This document shows, piece by piece, positions 18,237-28,206 of a stretch of DNA of 64,000 bases (positions within the stretch are counted from its first letter, which is position 1; each line of letters starts with the position of its first letter). Made by a program: the position numbers and the translations under genes. The stretch covers positions 1-64,000 of the forward strand of contig JAWKLK010000010.1 of assembly GCA_041392785.1 (NCBI GenBank), read 5' to 3'. This DNA is from OLB9 sp041392785. GTDB taxonomy: Bacteria; Bacteroidota; Bacteroidia; Chitinophagales; Saprospiraceae. The notes under the pieces were generated by a model, which was given only the letters and a program-made list of their open reading frames with translations, ran no database searches and had not been told where the DNA came from.

Positions 18237-20735
18237 TTATTTGTGAAAGTAAACATTATCTATGTACACAGTTGTAGCACCTGTAGGCTGTCCAACGAGA
18301 ATAATTTGGGCAATGTGTTGTTTTGTAATTAATCCTGCAAAATCTGTAAGAGGAATATCTAAGTGTACCCATTGTCCTTTTGACAGACTGCTGAAGTCTA
18401 TCTGATGTTCTACATCATCGCCACCACCAAAGGCTCCATCTGCACCAAAATCTACAATCTTTATCCCAAACTTATCTGCATTAGGTGACCAGACATCCAT
18501 AGAAAAGTACGACATGCCAGAAACATCAATTTGATTCATTACTGTTTCAATGCCAACAAAGTCCAAACTGGTATATTTTTTTACTTCATTTCCAGAGATG
18601 CTTATGCTTTCTAGATTCGCTGCAGACCAATCAGTTCTCCATGTATCTACAGGTACATTTGCATATTTTTCACTGAAAAGTGAAATCACATCTGCTTGTG
18701 GGAGCGCTGGATCTGATGCCGGCCCAGTTGGTTCATTGCTTACGTTATTCTTATAAAAATATATATTATCTAAAAATATTGTCCCATTTCCATCGAACTT
18801 CAGTTGAATAATCTCTGATAGGTTTACATTTGTAAATGCTGACAATGGAATATCTATGCTTTGCCAAGTTGAAGAAGGAACCTGAAGGCTGTATGGTGTT
18901 TCTTTGGGACCAGGACTGATCAAATACACATTGAGTAATGATGATGTAGATGTCCAGTAATCTATATGCAAATATTGCATATTTGAAACATCTTGACTTG
19001 AGCCTAATTGAACTCCCTGATAATTCAATCCACTATACTTCAATGTGGCGTTGTTTTGGATGTTGACCTGAGATACTTGTGTAGCTTGCCCCCAATTTGG
19101 ATTAAAATCCGTACCTGTTATATTATTGTATGCATCGCTGAATACAGATATCACATCCGTGGCACTACGTGATGGGGTAGGTGCTGCTGTAGAAGGAGAT
19201 TCAATTGGCACAACTCCATCATTATAAAAGTAAATATTATCTACGAAAAGGTTTGGCAAACTGCCAGAAATTACTATTTGCGCTAGATGTTTTCTTGAAG
19301 CCAGACCACTAAAACTTGATAACGGTAAATCTATACTGATCCAACTTTCCTTAGTCAATTGAGAAGCTGGAATGGTAATTTCATGGGATGAATTATCATT
19401 TCCTTCAAAAGATAAGTCTGCTCCAACATCCACTAATAAAAGTTTTAATTCCGAAGATGATGATATGTTATCTGGTGTCCAAACATCTATATGAAATCTA
19501 TTCATACTCGTTGCATCTATAGTAGGCGATGTAAACTGAATTCCAACGAAATTTAACTGCGAATACCTTTTGATATCATCGCCATTTATATTTATATCAT
19601 TTAGTTGTGTAGTAGAAAATTGCCAGTACCCATTAAAAAAATCAACAGGAACATTGGTATAAGCATTGCTGAAAACTGATATTACTTTGTCAGCTGGAAC
19701 CATTGGGATAGGAGCACTATTTTCAGGTGTGACAGGGGCTCCTGATGATTCAATTGTAACAGATCCAATAGCATTTACTTCATTGACACTTGCAGTAATC
19801 ACTGCAGTACCTTTGTCCATCACTTTTATCAATCCATTAGCATCCACCGTAGCTACGCTTGGATTAGAAGAAGTAAAAGAAAAGTAGCTATTTGTACACT
19901 GTACTACTTGGTCAATTCCAGTAGGTAAATTAGCTTTTGCCTCTCCATACACTTGAAGGGTGCTACCTGTTTCTAACTGTCTTACTATATCTTGCCCACC
20001 CATGATTGAAAACTTATTTGCACCCAATGTACCCAAATTTTCAAATTTGACTTCATCAATCCAAAAGGTATACCCTCTATCACTTTCTGGTGCTTCGCTA
20101 AAGAAAAACATTCCTCTTTCGTTAGTAAGTAATTGTGGATTTGGTATAATGATATAGTATTTCTGCCAATTAGAATTTACAGGAACATTGCTTATGCTTG
20201 CTTGGTATTTATTTGCCCCCAAATCATTGCCAAAGCCTATAATATCAATGTTTGCAGATTTTGAAGCTTTTGCCCAAAACGTTAGTGCATTGTACGATGA
20301 TAGGTCTCTGCCTGTTGAAGTAAAATAAACTCCACCAGCATAAGCACCTGTAGGTGCATCTTTATCTGGAACTTCAATTTTCATGGAAGTGGTACCTTTG
20401 TAAAACGTCTTGTTATCCACGTCAAATGCTTTTACATCTGACCCTCCAAAAGCCGCGTAGTTAAGACCTTGACTGAACTCATCGATGAAAACATCTGGAT
20501 TTGAAGGAAATGAAGCACGCATTAAGTCTTCTTCATCACGCTCGCATCCTGTAAGTATTAAACCAAATAACACCAATGAATTTAATATAAATTTGTATTG
20601 GAAATATGAAAATCTCCAACTTTTCAATTCATTCAAGTGATGATAAAATGATGTATTTTTGAAAATGTGAGAACTTGGACTTTCTCCCAATTTATTCATT
20701 ATGTTTGGATTAGATTTCATTGTATATGGATTCAA
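18237..20735 (-). CDS. Surface lipoprotein with several glycan-binding modules
   Basis: An 832-residue protein (long form) without an obvious catalytic domain. Cys64 in the lipobox GLILTGC is followed by ERDEED, an acidic tract like surface-export signals of Bacteroidota lipoproteins. As drawn, the signal is preceded by an unusually long 45-residue stretch; a TTG at 20627 (residue 37) would give a normal lipoprotein signal. Modules in order: a CBM-like jelly roll (about 75-235), a Big2 Ig-like domain (about 245-330, with SSNPSVATVDANG), then three copies of the VISVFS-x-AY module (about 347-500, 518-660, 680-832) also found in the secreted protein at 7566-9125. It probably holds laminarin at the surface in place of SusD-type proteins. 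Confidence 0.75.
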   Translation of the reverse strand: MNPYTMKSNPNIMNKLGESPSSHIFKNTSFYHHLNELKSWRFSYFQYKFILNSLVLFGLILTGCERDEEDLMRASFPSNPDVFIDEFSQGLNYAAFGGSDVKAFDVDNKTFYKGTTSMKIEVPDKDAPTGAYAGGVYFTSTGRDLSSYNALTFWAKASKSANIDIIGFGNDLGANKYQASISNVPVNSNWQKYYIIIPNPQLLTNERGMFFFSEAPESDRGYTFWIDEVKFENLGTLGANKFSIMGGQDIVRQLETGSTLQVYGEAKANLPTGIDQVVQCTNSYFSFTSSNPSVATVDANGLIKVMDKGTAVITASVNEVNAIGSVTIESSGAPVTPENSAPIPMVPADKVISVFSNAYTNVPVDFFNGYWQFSTTQLNDININGDDIKRYSQLNFVGIQFTSPTIDATSMNRFHIDVWTPDNISSSSELKLLLVDVGADLSFEGNDNSSHEITIPASQLTKESWISIDLPLSSFSGLASRKHLAQIVISGSLPNLFVDNIYFYNDGVVPIESPSTAAPTPSRSATDVISVFSDAYNNITGTDFNPNWGQATQVSQVNIQNNATLKYSGLNYQGVQLGSSQDVSNMQYLHIDYWTSTSSLLNVYLISPGPKETPYSLQVPSSTWQSIDIPLSAFTNVNLSEIIQLKFDGNGTIFLDNIYFYKNNVSNEPTGPASDPALPQADVISLFSEKYANVPVDTWRTDWSAANLESISISGNEVKKYTSLDFVGIETVMNQIDVSGMSYFSMDVWSPNADKFGIKIVDFGADGAFGGGDDVEHQIDFSSLSKGQWVHLDIPLTDFAGLITKQHIAQIILVGQPTGATTVYIDNVYFHK

Positions 20736-20736
20736 A

Positions 20737-23700
20737 TTATTGGAAAATATTTATATGAAGATATGTTTTGATCTGCCACTCTCTACCTTGATTAAAACCT
20801 GGAGCAGTAGGATCGCACACATGGTCACCCGCTGAATCAATGGTATGCAATGGACAATACCTTGGTGAATATTGGTCAAGTGTTCTGTAGATTCCTTGAA
20901 TTCCAAGTTTGGTTTGTGGTAAGTCCAACCAACTCGGTATTCCTAATACAGTGGAAATATCCAACGTGTATTGTTGTGGATAAGTGAGGTTGAAGTCTCT
21001 ATGATAATCATATGGTCCCCAATCATTTAGTTGAACCTTTGATTGCACTTTGACACTTTTATAAATCAAACGTAAATCTGCACCAGCTCTTTGTATCAAT
21101 CTTGGATCACTGCCATTTGCTTGACCATTTCCTACAAAAATGTTTGCTACTATTCCAAGATTTGGATTTATTTTGGAGACAATTCTTGAATATGCTTCCC
21201 AAAGATCAGCGGCTGGTGCAGAAGAAGGAAATGCAAAAGTCACGCGACCATCTGCTAAGATCCCAATGGCAGCATCTTGAATGGTAGGCAAATGCCTGAA
21301 CACAAAACCAGCATTCATGGCAAACTTTGCATCTTCAGACCTATCATTATCCCAGTCATACATCCATGTAGCAGGCGTAGGGTCATAAGTAAATAATATC
21401 TCTCCTGCTGTCGTTTCTCGGTTTGTTCGCACTACAAAAGGATCGTCCAATATATTACGCGGTCTTCCAGGAGCAGCAATGTCAGCCGGGATAGGGCCAA
21501 CTATTGGTTTTTGATAAAGGAAGTTTGGAGCGATTTGAAGTTTTCCCAACCCTAAAGTAAATCCACTAAGCACATTGTACTGATTGCCACTTCCACTATC
21601 TTTCAATCTCCAGCCAGTAAATGTTTTCGTGTAGTCTGCTCCTCCATTTGCTACTAAAGACATCACCGCACCTTGCGCATACCAATTTATTTTTCCAGCT
21701 GATAATGTCAATTTTATTTTTCCACCCCAAGTATCTTTATTGTTTATGTCATCTTGATACTCTATTTGTTCATCATCCTTTAAGAGTTGAAATGTTCTTC
21801 CAACTAAAGGTTTTCCAGCCCATATACCTCCTAATTCAATGCCAAATTTACCATAATTTTTCTTTAACTGCAGCGTAGCTCTTCTCGTTTGGGGTTGAGG
21901 AATGGCGTACGAACTTTCTGTATTCACCCTTTGAGCAATATCTTTATGAAATATTCCCGTCCATTGAGCTCCAAAGATATTTTTTGAATACTTTAGAAGG
22001 ATGGCTGGGTTTGCACCCCACCACAATTCTGGTCCAAATGCTACAGTAAGGCCACTTAATGCTCTCTTACCATCTATTTCCATACCCACGGGCGCTACGC
22101 CATTATAAATATCAATGTTGGGGCCATAGTTTGCTTCTGGATAAAGACCAAAAAAATCTCCTTCATAACCCCAATGGTAATGTCCACTTCTATAAAATCC
22201 AGTCAAATCAAAATACTTTTGATTCCAATTGATTTCACCTTTATAGACTGACAATCTATTACGATCGTTAAAGCTCACTGGCAAATCTTGTGTCTCAACT
22301 GTAACAGGCCTACCTCGGTTTTCGTAAAAGATCTCATTTATTGGGTTTAAAGCAATATTTCCCAGAACATTGAATTCTACATTTACATTCATGCTTGGAG
22401 ATGGTTGTGCTGCTACACCTATATAAAATGATTGCATGTGATCAAAACCTAAACTATTTGGAAATGTAGTAGAGGTATTATTGACATTATTTTTTGGAGT
22501 AGAAATAAGATCACCACCTGTATTATAGGTAGAAAATTCTGCTGTAAGTCGACTTAATTTAATTTTTTTAAGATTCTCAGACTCTAATGAAGCCGTACTC
22601 CCTTGTGCTTGAAGGATAGCATTACTCAAAGAGATAGTATTGAAATATTGGTCAATCGTGCTATGCGTTGTATTTCGGTCCAAAGGGTTAAAATCATGTA
22701 CATCTTTCAAAGCAAAATAGGATGCTCGTGGAAACAATGAATATACACCTCTCTCATCATTGGGCCCTTTTGCACAAATTCCAAACCATTCTTCATTCAT
22801 ATTATTAAACCCTACTTCATAATCTGATAAGTAACCACCGTTACTCCAAGAAGCATTATTATCATGCACGGACAAATTCAACGTCTGACCGAATTTCCAC
22901 CATCCATCACTAAATTGGAAGGTAAAACCACCCAATGCATTCCCAGCACCACCGGCATTAGCTGCATTTTTATAAATTTCTCTCCAATTTTCTACCATGT
23001 AATAGGCTTGTGATTCTTGATCTTCTTTATTGGACTTGACGTTATATGCATCAGCTCCAAATTCAGTAAACATAAGTGGTTTTCCATATTCATTTTTGAC
23101 CCTTTGAAAAGCATCGCCGAATGAAACACCTCTATATATATTGATACCCAAGACATCTACATCTGGACAAAGCTTATTTATGATATCTAAGAATAATAAA
23201 TCTCCATTGCATATAGCAACTGGGTGAGAGTGGTCAAGGGACTTCATTTGTTTTGCAGCTAGATTGAAAAGGGAGTACATAGCTTCTGCTCTGATCGTAG
23301 ACTTCCTATCTGAAACAGGGATGTCTTCAGTCTCAGCACCTTCCCAGAACAATCCATAATTATTCTCATTTCCTAATAAAAACATCAAAAGTCCCTTAGT
23401 GGATTTATAGTCTGATACCATTTGTGTTACTTCATCAAGAAGCAGTTTATTGACCCTAGGATCTGAATACTCAGTATTTGCTACCCAGGCACCGTCTAAT
23501 GTTAGACCATATCTACCAAAAGAATGATTCAAAACTGTAAAAATCCCATAATTGTTATAGATATATTCTATCCATTTTTTTGGCACGCCAACATACTGTC
23601 GTATGGTATTTACGCCCATATTTTTTAGCAGCCGCATTTCATAGTCTAAAGCAGCCATTATGACATCGTCAGGCTGATTCCACAGACTATAATTATAATT

Positions 23701-23874
23701 TGTTCCAATTGGAAAATAATCCCAATTCATACCATTGATGAAAAATGGATTTCCATCGACGAGTAGGGTATGATCCATATTCGAAGAGATCTTCACTTCA
23801 TTACCTTGGCAAAATATGGGCGTGGCAAGCAGATGTATAAGTACTGCTAAAATCAGATTTTTATGGACATTCAT
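20737..23874 (-). CDS. Clan GH-A glycosidase fused to an outer-membrane beta-barrel-like domain
   Basis: A 1045-residue exported protein. After a signal peptide (1-23, ending IFCQ) comes a GH2/GH5-like TIM barrel (about 28-400): GNPFFINGMNWDYFP at the first strand, MGVNTIRQY near 86-94, acid/base Glu170 in FLLGNENNYG and nucleophile Glu271 in LMFTEFGADAYN. From about residue 480 to the end the sequence becomes a series of aromatic, alternating strands with Asn/Gly/Asp turns, finishing REWQIKTYLHINIFQ, which looks like an outer-membrane barrel or porin. This order (periplasmic or surface enzyme plus barrel) is unusual. It is the first gene of the glucan operon and ends one base before the lipoprotein ORF. 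Exact GH family is not determined; barrel function as a pore is inference. Confidence 0.7.
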   Translation of the reverse strand: MNVHKNLILAVLIHLLATPIFCQGNEVKISSNMDHTLLVDGNPFFINGMNWDYFPIGTNYNYSLWNQPDDVIMAALDYEMRLLKNMGVNTIRQYVGVPKKWIEYIYNNYGIFTVLNHSFGRYGLTLDGAWVANTEYSDPRVNKLLLDEVTQMVSDYKSTKGLLMFLLGNENNYGLFWEGAETEDIPVSDRKSTIRAEAMYSLFNLAAKQMKSLDHSHPVAICNGDLLFLDIINKLCPDVDVLGINIYRGVSFGDAFQRVKNEYGKPLMFTEFGADAYNVKSNKEDQESQAYYMVENWREIYKNAANAGGAGNALGGFTFQFSDGWWKFGQTLNLSVHDNNASWSNGGYLSDYEVGFNNMNEEWFGICAKGPNDERGVYSLFPRASYFALKDVHDFNPLDRNTTHSTIDQYFNTISLSNAILQAQGSTASLESENLKKIKLSRLTAEFSTYNTGGDLISTPKNNVNNTSTTFPNSLGFDHMQSFYIGVAAQPSPSMNVNVEFNVLGNIALNPINEIFYENRGRPVTVETQDLPVSFNDRNRLSVYKGEINWNQKYFDLTGFYRSGHYHWGYEGDFFGLYPEANYGPNIDIYNGVAPVGMEIDGKRALSGLTVAFGPELWWGANPAILLKYSKNIFGAQWTGIFHKDIAQRVNTESSYAIPQPQTRRATLQLKKNYGKFGIELGGIWAGKPLVGRTFQLLKDDEQIEYQDDINNKDTWGGKIKLTLSAGKINWYAQGAVMSLVANGGADYTKTFTGWRLKDSGSGNQYNVLSGFTLGLGKLQIAPNFLYQKPIVGPIPADIAAPGRPRNILDDPFVVRTNRETTAGEILFTYDPTPATWMYDWDNDRSEDAKFAMNAGFVFRHLPTIQDAAIGILADGRVTFAFPSSAPAADLWEAYSRIVSKINPNLGIVANIFVGNGQANGSDPRLIQRAGADLRLIYKSVKVQSKVQLNDWGPYDYHRDFNLTYPQQYTLDISTVLGIPSWLDLPQTKLGIQGIYRTLDQYSPRYCPLHTIDSAGDHVCDPTAPGFNQGREWQIKTYLHINIFQ

Positions 23875-24097
23875 GACATTAATGTAAATTTTTAGTAAAT
23901 TAATCGTTAAAGTTATTTAAATATATCGTTTCATTCAATATACAAATTATGTACAATACCATTCCTTTATTTTACTAAAACACAAATACCTTATAATCAA
24001 TTATATGTAATTTTATAAGCTATAATGTATATATCAATAGTATATAGCATTTTAATCCAATCTCGTCAAAAATTGACTACAAATAATTCGAGGATAG

Positions 24098-27000
24098 TTA
24101 GTATTTCAAAAAATTTAGGAAAAAATATGGAGATTTATGTTCCTTGATCTTAATAAAATAGTGACCTGGCAATAAATTGCTAACATCTACCAAACAATGG
24201 CTGCAAACGTCATCCTGACTAAACACCAACTCACCAAAGTAATTATATAATTCTAAGTCAATTCGGAATCTGTTATCGAAATTCAAATAAAAATAGTCTT
24301 TTGACATTGTAGGAAAAAGTTCGATTTTTGATTGTACTTCTTCTATAGAATTTAGATTTGAAATGTCAAAATGCTCAATAAATTCACATCCTATCCCATC
24401 TGTAATTGTGACTGTATATCTTCCTAATTTAAGTTTTGAAATGCAATTATTTTCAATGCCGTTTTCCCAAAGAAAATAATATGGTGTATTATTTGAAAGA
24501 ATTTCTAAACAAATACTACCGTCTCCAGTATTATCAGTGTCATGTACAATGGTACTGTCAATGATGATATTTTCCGTTGCACTTACTTGAATTGAATCTG
24601 TTAAGGTCATACAACCATTAATATCTACTATTTTGGCCTGATATTTTCCAACTGGTAGATTGGTTATTCTCACTCCATTTAATTCCGGATTAGAATTCCA
24701 AACAATAGAATCAATAGTATTGTAACTTGAGATTTTGATATGAATACTACCAGTACTATCTTGCGGACATATGTTTTGCAGCAATTCTTCTGTCGTATAT
24801 GTAATAGGATCTATAATGGGAAAAATTATCTCATCTGAAACGCCTACACATCCTATATTATCAGTAATTGTTAATGCATAAGTTCCTCCTCCTAATCTAG
24901 ATAATGTATCTTTGTTTGAATTGGTGAAATATTGTGATCCAACACTCCAATTGTAATCAAAAGGACTAAAAGTTGAATTAATGTTTACAATAATCAAATT
25001 CAAACTATCACCAAAACAAGCATTATTATTTATTTTCTTTGTATCAATTTCGACATTCTTGTTGGTATGTGGAACTTCTATGTTTTCCAATGAGAACTTG
25101 CAACTATTAGCATCGATTCCCGTAAAACCATAAATTCCAGCTGAAATATTAAATAACTCAGTTGAATCAGTTTTGTCATGATTCCAAACTATTTGGTAGG
25201 GTACAACACCACCTTTTAGGTTAATGGATAAATAAGCATCGCGACTCAATAGACAAGTGGCAGGTGATAAACTGTCAATAGAAACCATTAACTGAGCCGG
25301 ATCTGTGAGTTTTGCAGAAATTGGAATTGCCTCGCAACCATTGTTATCCGTCAACGTAAGACGATAATCACCAGAAACCAATCCGTAAATATCATCAGAT
25401 TGAGCCCCATTACTCCATAAAAAATAATAAGGTGCAGTTCCACCAATAGGCTTCGTCAATATCTGTCCTTCTGATCGTCCAAAACAAATATTTGGAACTA
25501 TATCAACAATTGTGGCATATAAGCTATCCGGTTGAGATAATGTTATAGATTGGGTAAATATACAGTCATTGCTATCTGTGACAGTTATAGTGTAAATACC
25601 AGATGATACATTTTCAATAGATGGAGAAGAATTTCCATTGTTCCAATTGTATTCATATGGAGGATTGCCATTCGACACTTCGAATTCTATGTAACCTTTT
25701 TCTTGCCCAAAGCATAATGGTTCTTGGATACTCTTTATATTTCCTGAAATTTTTGAATTTGAAGATACTTCAATATTTTGGATGGTTGTGGCACATCCTA
25801 ATGAATCTGTAATCGTAACAGAATAGGCACCTTGTGGAATGTTCAATGCATTTATAGTCTTCTGCCCATTTGACCAGTCATAAGAATAGGGAGGAAAATT
25901 ATTATTATGTACTATAAAGATATTTCCATCTGATTTTCCTAGACAAGAGGCTTTATTGATTTGGGATACTGAAGCCAGCAAAATCGATGTGGATTGAACT
26001 CTAAAATAATCCGTAACCAATTTGCATCCTCCAAAATCTGTAATCGTTGCATTATAAAAGCCTTGAGACAAATTTTTTAGTTCTGCACCACTTCCACCTT
26101 GATTCCATTGTATATCATATGGTGGATTTCCACCAGACACATTTAGGAATATCTTACCATTCTGACTTGCTGTACACAAGGCATCTGTAACATTGCTACT
26201 ATAAGTTATAAAATTTTCAGGTGGTAATTCATCTCCAAATCCATTGCAATTCTCATCCAATCCATTGCATTCAATTTCTGCGGCATCAGGATGTATATTT
26301 GGATTTTCATCATTACAATCTCCTCCTAATGAAGCAAATCCTTCGGGCGGAATCGAAGTACACAAATACACACTCGTTGTGTCATTGCCATAGTCATCAT
26401 GATCCTTGTCTATAAAATATCTATGTCCATCTGTGGCAAGTGTTGTCCCATAAAATTCTATCTGATCCAAGGCTATATCTCCAGCTACACCTGGTGTTGT
26501 AATAGCTACAAACCTTATGATTGCATACTTACCATCATATTTTTTTAATGAAAGAGTCTTTCTTAACCAATCATCTTTAATGTTTGAATTAATTTCATCT
26601 AGAATTTCCCAACTTTCACCAAGATCCAAAGAAATTTGCACAGATAAAGATCCAATATCAACACCAAACATGTGATAATAAAATGAAAAATCACATTCCG
26701 ATGCATTGCTTTTTATGTTTAAACAGTTAGAAACCAATATTACAGTATTCTGGGTACCACAAACTAATCCATTATTGTCTACATACACATATTTCCCTTT
26801 GTCATTTACACCGTTTTCTGGACCAGTATTCTCATTTGGTGAAGCACCTTCCCATACTATCCAATCCTGAAGTCCGTCTTCAATTGCGTTGCTGAAAATA
26901 TTACCATAATACTGACAGGATTCACTACATCCAGCATTGCAACTAATCTGATCATCAAACGATTCTTGCATTGTGATCGGTTCACAAAGTGTAGAAAAGT

Positions 27001-28054
27001 GCAAAGGGCAACTCTCTTTTCTTTCAATTTTATTCTCACATTCAGTTCGAAGAGTAAGGATGTAATCAGTATTGGGTAATAGATCATTGATGAGGTAGTT
27101 TTGTTCTTGACAACTTATTTTTTTTACTATTGTATCACCAATAGGATCTATTATTTCCAAAGTAAGTGATTTACAATTGGGATACGGAATCCAAGATAAT
27201 AAAACGGAATTGGTTTTAACTTCTGAAATGGATACATTCTTTGGTTGAATACATGTATTATCACTAAACTCCACAGAAAAGTATTTAAGAATGCCTTTAT
27301 CATTCACAGCTCTATCATGTACTATAATTTTCCAGATACCATTTATACTTTCGCCAGATAAAATTTCATCTATATCATCTTCAGGTAAGAAATACCCTAT
27401 AAAGGGTGGTTGATTGTCTTTTATCTTAGTACACGCAAATGACGAAAATGCAGTCACTTCTTGACAATTCAAATCTTCAATATTTCCATAATCATCAAAC
27501 AAAGTACCGTGATGCTTACTTAAAGTCACTTGTCTGCCACTTGGTGATTCCAAAGTAATCTTTAGATCAGCCGGCCAGCCATGTTCGATGATGGTCTTAA
27601 TATTTTCTATGGTTTTTGTATCACCCAATTTGCCAATATCGTCAATTCGAATAGTATATGTTTCAGTACCATTGTCTTTCAATGGAAGTGATGTCATACA
27701 TGGTGTGGGATTGGTAAGTTCTGTGTAGAATGAGAATGGTCCGTTCCAGTCACTTACATTGCCTGATAAGCATTTTGTTCTAATATAAAATTCATAAGAT
27801 GTAGAATTATTTAAAGTATTTAGGAGGATTGTTTTTTCAAATGTTGAATGCGTAGCTTCTCCTTTTCTTACATTACCAAATTGAACTATTTCTATTTCGT
27901 ATGATTGACCTTGAGGGTTATTGTCGTTCCATTGCACTTGAGTTCCAGTCTGAGTCCTATTTGAAAATTTAATACCGTAAGGTTTTAAACATGTTTGGCT
28001 TTGAATCCCAAAATGCCATAATATGAATGAAAATATAAATAAAATTAGTCTCAC
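24098..28054 (-). CDS. T9SS-secreted SprB-repeat adhesin
   Basis: A 1318-residue surface protein. Domains in order: signal peptide (1-19), fibronectin-III-like segment (about 22-110), proprotein-convertase P-like domain (about 115-265), a second FN3-like segment, a jelly-roll-like region (about 350-540), a MopE-type metal-binding motif (DKDHDDYG ... GGDCNDENPNIHP ... ECNGLDENCNG, about 545-605), then eight SprB-type repeats each with a PPY/APY-x-(Y/F)-x-W-x-N-G core and ending in SVTITDSLGC-like strands, and a C-terminal sorting domain (IELFPTMSKDYFYL ...). SprB repeats are known from the gliding adhesin of Flavobacterium johnsoniae. Separate from the glucan operon by about 220 bases without clear signals. 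Confidence 0.85.
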   Translation of the reverse strand: MRLILFIFSFILWHFGIQSQTCLKPYGIKFSNRTQTGTQVQWNDNNPQGQSYEIEIVQFGNVRKGEATHSTFEKTILLNTLNNSTSYEFYIRTKCLSGNVSDWNGPFSFYTELTNPTPCMTSLPLKDNGTETYTIRIDDIGKLGDTKTIENIKTIIEHGWPADLKITLESPSGRQVTLSKHHGTLFDDYGNIEDLNCQEVTAFSSFACTKIKDNQPPFIGYFLPEDDIDEILSGESINGIWKIIVHDRAVNDKGILKYFSVEFSDNTCIQPKNVSISEVKTNSVLLSWIPYPNCKSLTLEIIDPIGDTIVKKISCQEQNYLINDLLPNTDYILTLRTECENKIERKESCPLHFSTLCEPITMQESFDDQISCNAGCSESCQYYGNIFSNAIEDGLQDWIVWEGASPNENTGPENGVNDKGKYVYVDNNGLVCGTQNTVILVSNCLNIKSNASECDFSFYYHMFGVDIGSLSVQISLDLGESWEILDEINSNIKDDWLRKTLSLKKYDGKYAIIRFVAITTPGVAGDIALDQIEFYGTTLATDGHRYFIDKDHDDYGNDTTSVYLCTSIPPEGFASLGGDCNDENPNIHPDAAEIECNGLDENCNGFGDELPPENFITYSSNVTDALCTASQNGKIFLNVSGGNPPYDIQWNQGGSGAELKNLSQGFYNATITDFGGCKLVTDYFRVQSTSILLASVSQINKASCLGKSDGNIFIVHNNNFPPYSYDWSNGQKTINALNIPQGAYSVTITDSLGCATTIQNIEVSSNSKISGNIKSIQEPLCFGQEKGYIEFEVSNGNPPYEYNWNNGNSSPSIENVSSGIYTITVTDSNDCIFTQSITLSQPDSLYATIVDIVPNICFGRSEGQILTKPIGGTAPYYFLWSNGAQSDDIYGLVSGDYRLTLTDNNGCEAIPISAKLTDPAQLMVSIDSLSPATCLLSRDAYLSINLKGGVVPYQIVWNHDKTDSTELFNISAGIYGFTGIDANSCKFSLENIEVPHTNKNVEIDTKKINNNACFGDSLNLIIVNINSTFSPFDYNWSVGSQYFTNSNKDTLSRLGGGTYALTITDNIGCVGVSDEIIFPIIDPITYTTEELLQNICPQDSTGSIHIKISSYNTIDSIVWNSNPELNGVRITNLPVGKYQAKIVDINGCMTLTDSIQVSATENIIIDSTIVHDTDNTGDGSICLEILSNNTPYYFLWENGIENNCISKLKLGRYTVTITDGIGCEFIEHFDISNLNSIEEVQSKIELFPTMSKDYFYLNFDNRFRIDLELYNYFGELVFSQDDVCSHCLVDVSNLLPGHYFIKIKEHKSPYFFLNFLKY

Positions 28055-28137
28055 GATTTCATTGCCTTCTTAAAAGTCAAAGATAGTGATTTCTAAATAG
28101 ATCAGCCATAGAATATTGACATTGTGTGTATAACAAA

Positions 28138-28168
28138 TTGCACAAAAACAAAAAGAGCATTAAATTTG
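28138..28168 (+). promoter_or_regulatory. Predicted IS promoter (TTG-N20-TAAATTTG)
   Basis: TTG at 28138-28140, inside the left inverted repeat, is followed after 20 bases by TAAATTTG at 28161-28168, a full match to the Bacteroidota -7 consensus TAnnTTTG. It lies 38 bases before the transposase GTG start. Placement of the -33 element inside the terminal repeat means transposase binding could repress its own promoter; that is inference. Confidence 0.55.
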
Positions 28169-28206
28169 CGTCACCTGAGTATTATTAATCATTAAAAAAC
28201 GAAAAG

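Noticed and set aside
20737..23874. SusC-like TonB-dependent transporter
   Set aside because: No plug domain, TonB box or SusC N-terminal carboxypeptidase-like domain; the N-terminus is a glycosidase.
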